NCBI GenBank assembly: GCA_001819295.1
Contig: MHMD01000002.1
Location: forward strand, 10,057-16,422
Source: Candidatus Nealsonbacteria bacterium RIFCSPHIGHO2_02_FULL_43_13
GTDB lineage: Bacteria; Patescibacteriota; Minisyncoccia; Minisyncoccales; MHMH01
Length of the DNA: 6,366 bases
Direction of reading: 5' to 3'
Each line of letters starts with the position of its first letter. The first letter of the stretch is position 1. A program made the translations under genes and the position numbers. The notes below the pieces were generated by a model. That model did not search any database. It saw only the letters and a program-made list of their open reading frames with translations, and was not told the DNA's origin. Positions 5,588 to 6,366 of the stretch are shown here, piece after piece.

Positions 5588-5842
5588 TTAAACCTTAAAA
5601 ACCTTGTAATCGTCTCGAACTTTTTGGTCAACCTTGAAACCGACCGAATCCCCCTTTTTAGCCGAATCGACTTTTTTGTGATCAACTTCCATGGAGGTCA
5701 CTGCTTGGGTAAAGTCAGTTTCGCCGCCCACGATCCTGATAGTGTCGCCGATTTTGAGAGTGTCTGATAAATCAATCACGGCTACGGAAATATGCCCGAA
5801 GTAGTGGCTGATTTTTCCGATGATTTTTCCTTCATCCGCCAT
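5588..5842 (-). CDS. Translation elongation factor-like small protein (EF-Tu domain 2-like)
   Basis: The 84-residue protein matches the second beta-barrel domain of EF-Tu/IF2-type translational GTPases as a free-standing protein. Visible features are IIGKISHYFGHISVAVIDL (7-25), the barrel turn LKIGDTIRIVGG (29-40), TDFTQAVTSMEVDHKKVDSA (42-61) and KKGDSVGFKV (62-71), then KVRDDYKVFKV at the end. The L-x-x-G-D-x-I and A-x-x-G-D-x-V-G patterns are the diagnostic ones. There is no GTPase domain, so it cannot be a factor by itself; similar proteins annotated as elongation factor-like occur in archaea and candidate-phyla bacteria, and their role is unknown. The ATG at 5842 lies 18 bases after the SLOG gene stop and has no Shine-Dalgarno motif (CTTACTAAT precedes it). 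Confidence 0.85.
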   Translation of the reverse strand: MADEGKIIGKISHYFGHISVAVIDLSDTLKIGDTIRIVGGETDFTQAVTSMEVDHKKVDSAKKGDSVGFKVDQKVRDDYKVFKV

Positions 5843-5860
5843 ATTAGTAAGTATGTTTAA

Positions 5861-6366
5861 TTAATTTTTATGCGCTTCGACCTTTTTTGTTTTGAGATAT
5901 TGAATAACTTTCTGGACCAATTTTTTGGGATCGGCATCATAAAAAATCGGGCCTCTTTTTTTATGGGGATATTTCAAAATATAATTGACCAGGTCAGCCG
6001 TTCCGCCCGATCCTACTAAAATACCGATCGGCTTTCTGTCTTCGTAAGCAATCGTGAATTCATTTAAGGTGCCCATGCGGCCGCAGGCCACAATAACCGC
6101 GTCAGCGGCTCTCGTCATCAAAAGATTTCTGCCTGAATAATCAAAACCGGTGTACACCATAACATCGAATTCGTCTAAGGGCAGTTTGTAGCTTTTTTTG
6201 TGCTCAATTTCAGAAGACGCCGGCGAAAAACCAATACTCACCCCGCCAATCCTATTAGCGCCTTGAGCTGCGTAATACGGCACGCCGCTCGTCGCTCCGG
6301 TAATTAAAATGCAGTTATTGCGGACAATTTCCCGGCCGAGTTCCCGGGCCGTTTCTTTCATGTTTT
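5861..6366 (-). CDS. SLOG/LOG-like Rossmann nucleotide-binding protein, N-terminus outside window
   Basis: The frame is open to the window edge, so the Met at 6361 is probably internal; related proteins (TIGR00725 and LOG type) have about 20-30 more residues with a first beta strand and a GSxxP segment before the ELGREI helix. The part seen contains ARELGREIVRNNCILITGAT (5-24), SGVPYYAAQGANRIGGVSIG (25-44), SGRNLLMTRAADAVIVACG (76-94) and GRMGTLNEFTIAY (94-106). The last is the family's PGGxGTxxE loop, here Cys-Gly-Arg-Met-Gly-Thr-Leu-Asn-Glu, keeping GTxxE but not PGG. LOG proteins bind nucleotides and some release cytokinins from their ribosides, while other SLOG proteins sense nucleotides. 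I would not assign a substrate. It is the first gene seen of the cluster and lies 18 bases before the EF-like gene. Confidence 0.8.
   Translation of the reverse strand, partial: NMKETARELGREIVRNNCILITGATSGVPYYAAQGANRIGGVSIGFSPASSEIEHKKSYKLPLDEFDVMVYTGFDYSGRNLLMTRAADAVIVACGRMGTLNEFTIAYEDRKPIGILVGSGGTADLVNYILKYPHKKRGPIFYDADPKKLVQKVIQYLKTKKVEAHKN

Noticed and set aside
1..6366. tRNA, rRNA, CRISPR array, insertion sequence or attachment site
   Set aside because: No cloverleaf-like gene, tandem spaced repeats, transposase or terminal inverted repeats were seen, and coding genes fill nearly the whole window.

Overview
This window carries nine protein-coding genes, all on the minus strand and packed almost without gaps. 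The source looks like an AT-rich bacterium with a small, compact genome, most likely a candidate-phyla (CPR/Patescibacteria, Parcubacteria-like) organism, although a DPANN-type archaeon cannot be excluded from sequence alone. The reasons are the very short proteins of otherwise conserved families, the elongation-factor-like small protein, the multi-pass membrane proteins without obvious partners, the near absence of Shine-Dalgarno motifs, and a GC-rich palindrome inserted in frame in a gene. Six of the seven gene ends seen are TAA and one is TGA, which fits the standard bacterial code. This assignment is inference.

In the direction of transcription (from high to low coordinates) the layout is as follows. 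First comes an SLOG/LOG-like nucleotide-binding protein that is cut by the window edge (6366-5861), then a stand-alone EF-Tu domain-2-like beta-barrel protein (5842-5588). Two small membrane proteins of unknown function follow, overlapping by 8 bases (5575-5282 and 5289-4969). Then come an 11-TM amino acid permease (4968-3838) and a PHP-family endonuclease Q homologue interrupted by a 364-residue LAGLIDADG intein (3836-1476). A 69-residue DUF1858 CxxC protein (1435-1226), a flippase-like (LPG synthase TM-type) membrane protein (1224-214) and the first 61 codons of an MFS-type transporter (184-1) complete the window.

The junctions are 18, 12, -8, 0, 1, 40, 1 and 29 bases. Everything from the SLOG gene to the endonuclease therefore reads as one transcription unit. 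The 40-base gap after the endonuclease holds the best promoter-like sequence in the window and probably starts a second unit (DUF1858 plus flippase). The 29-base gap before the MFS gene may hold a third.

The main discovery is the intein. It sits in the most conserved motif of the endonuclease, between Ser195 and Ser560 of the precursor, and separates the metal ligands of the PHP active site into two exteins. The DNA-repair nuclease should therefore be inactive until the protein splices. A second point of interest in the same gene is a perfect 20-base GC-rich palindrome, encoding Leu-Pro-Ala-Gly-Arg-Gln, which looks like an in-frame palindromic insertion. No RNA gene, CRISPR array, insertion sequence or convincing terminator was found, and no stretch over 300 bases lacks a gene.
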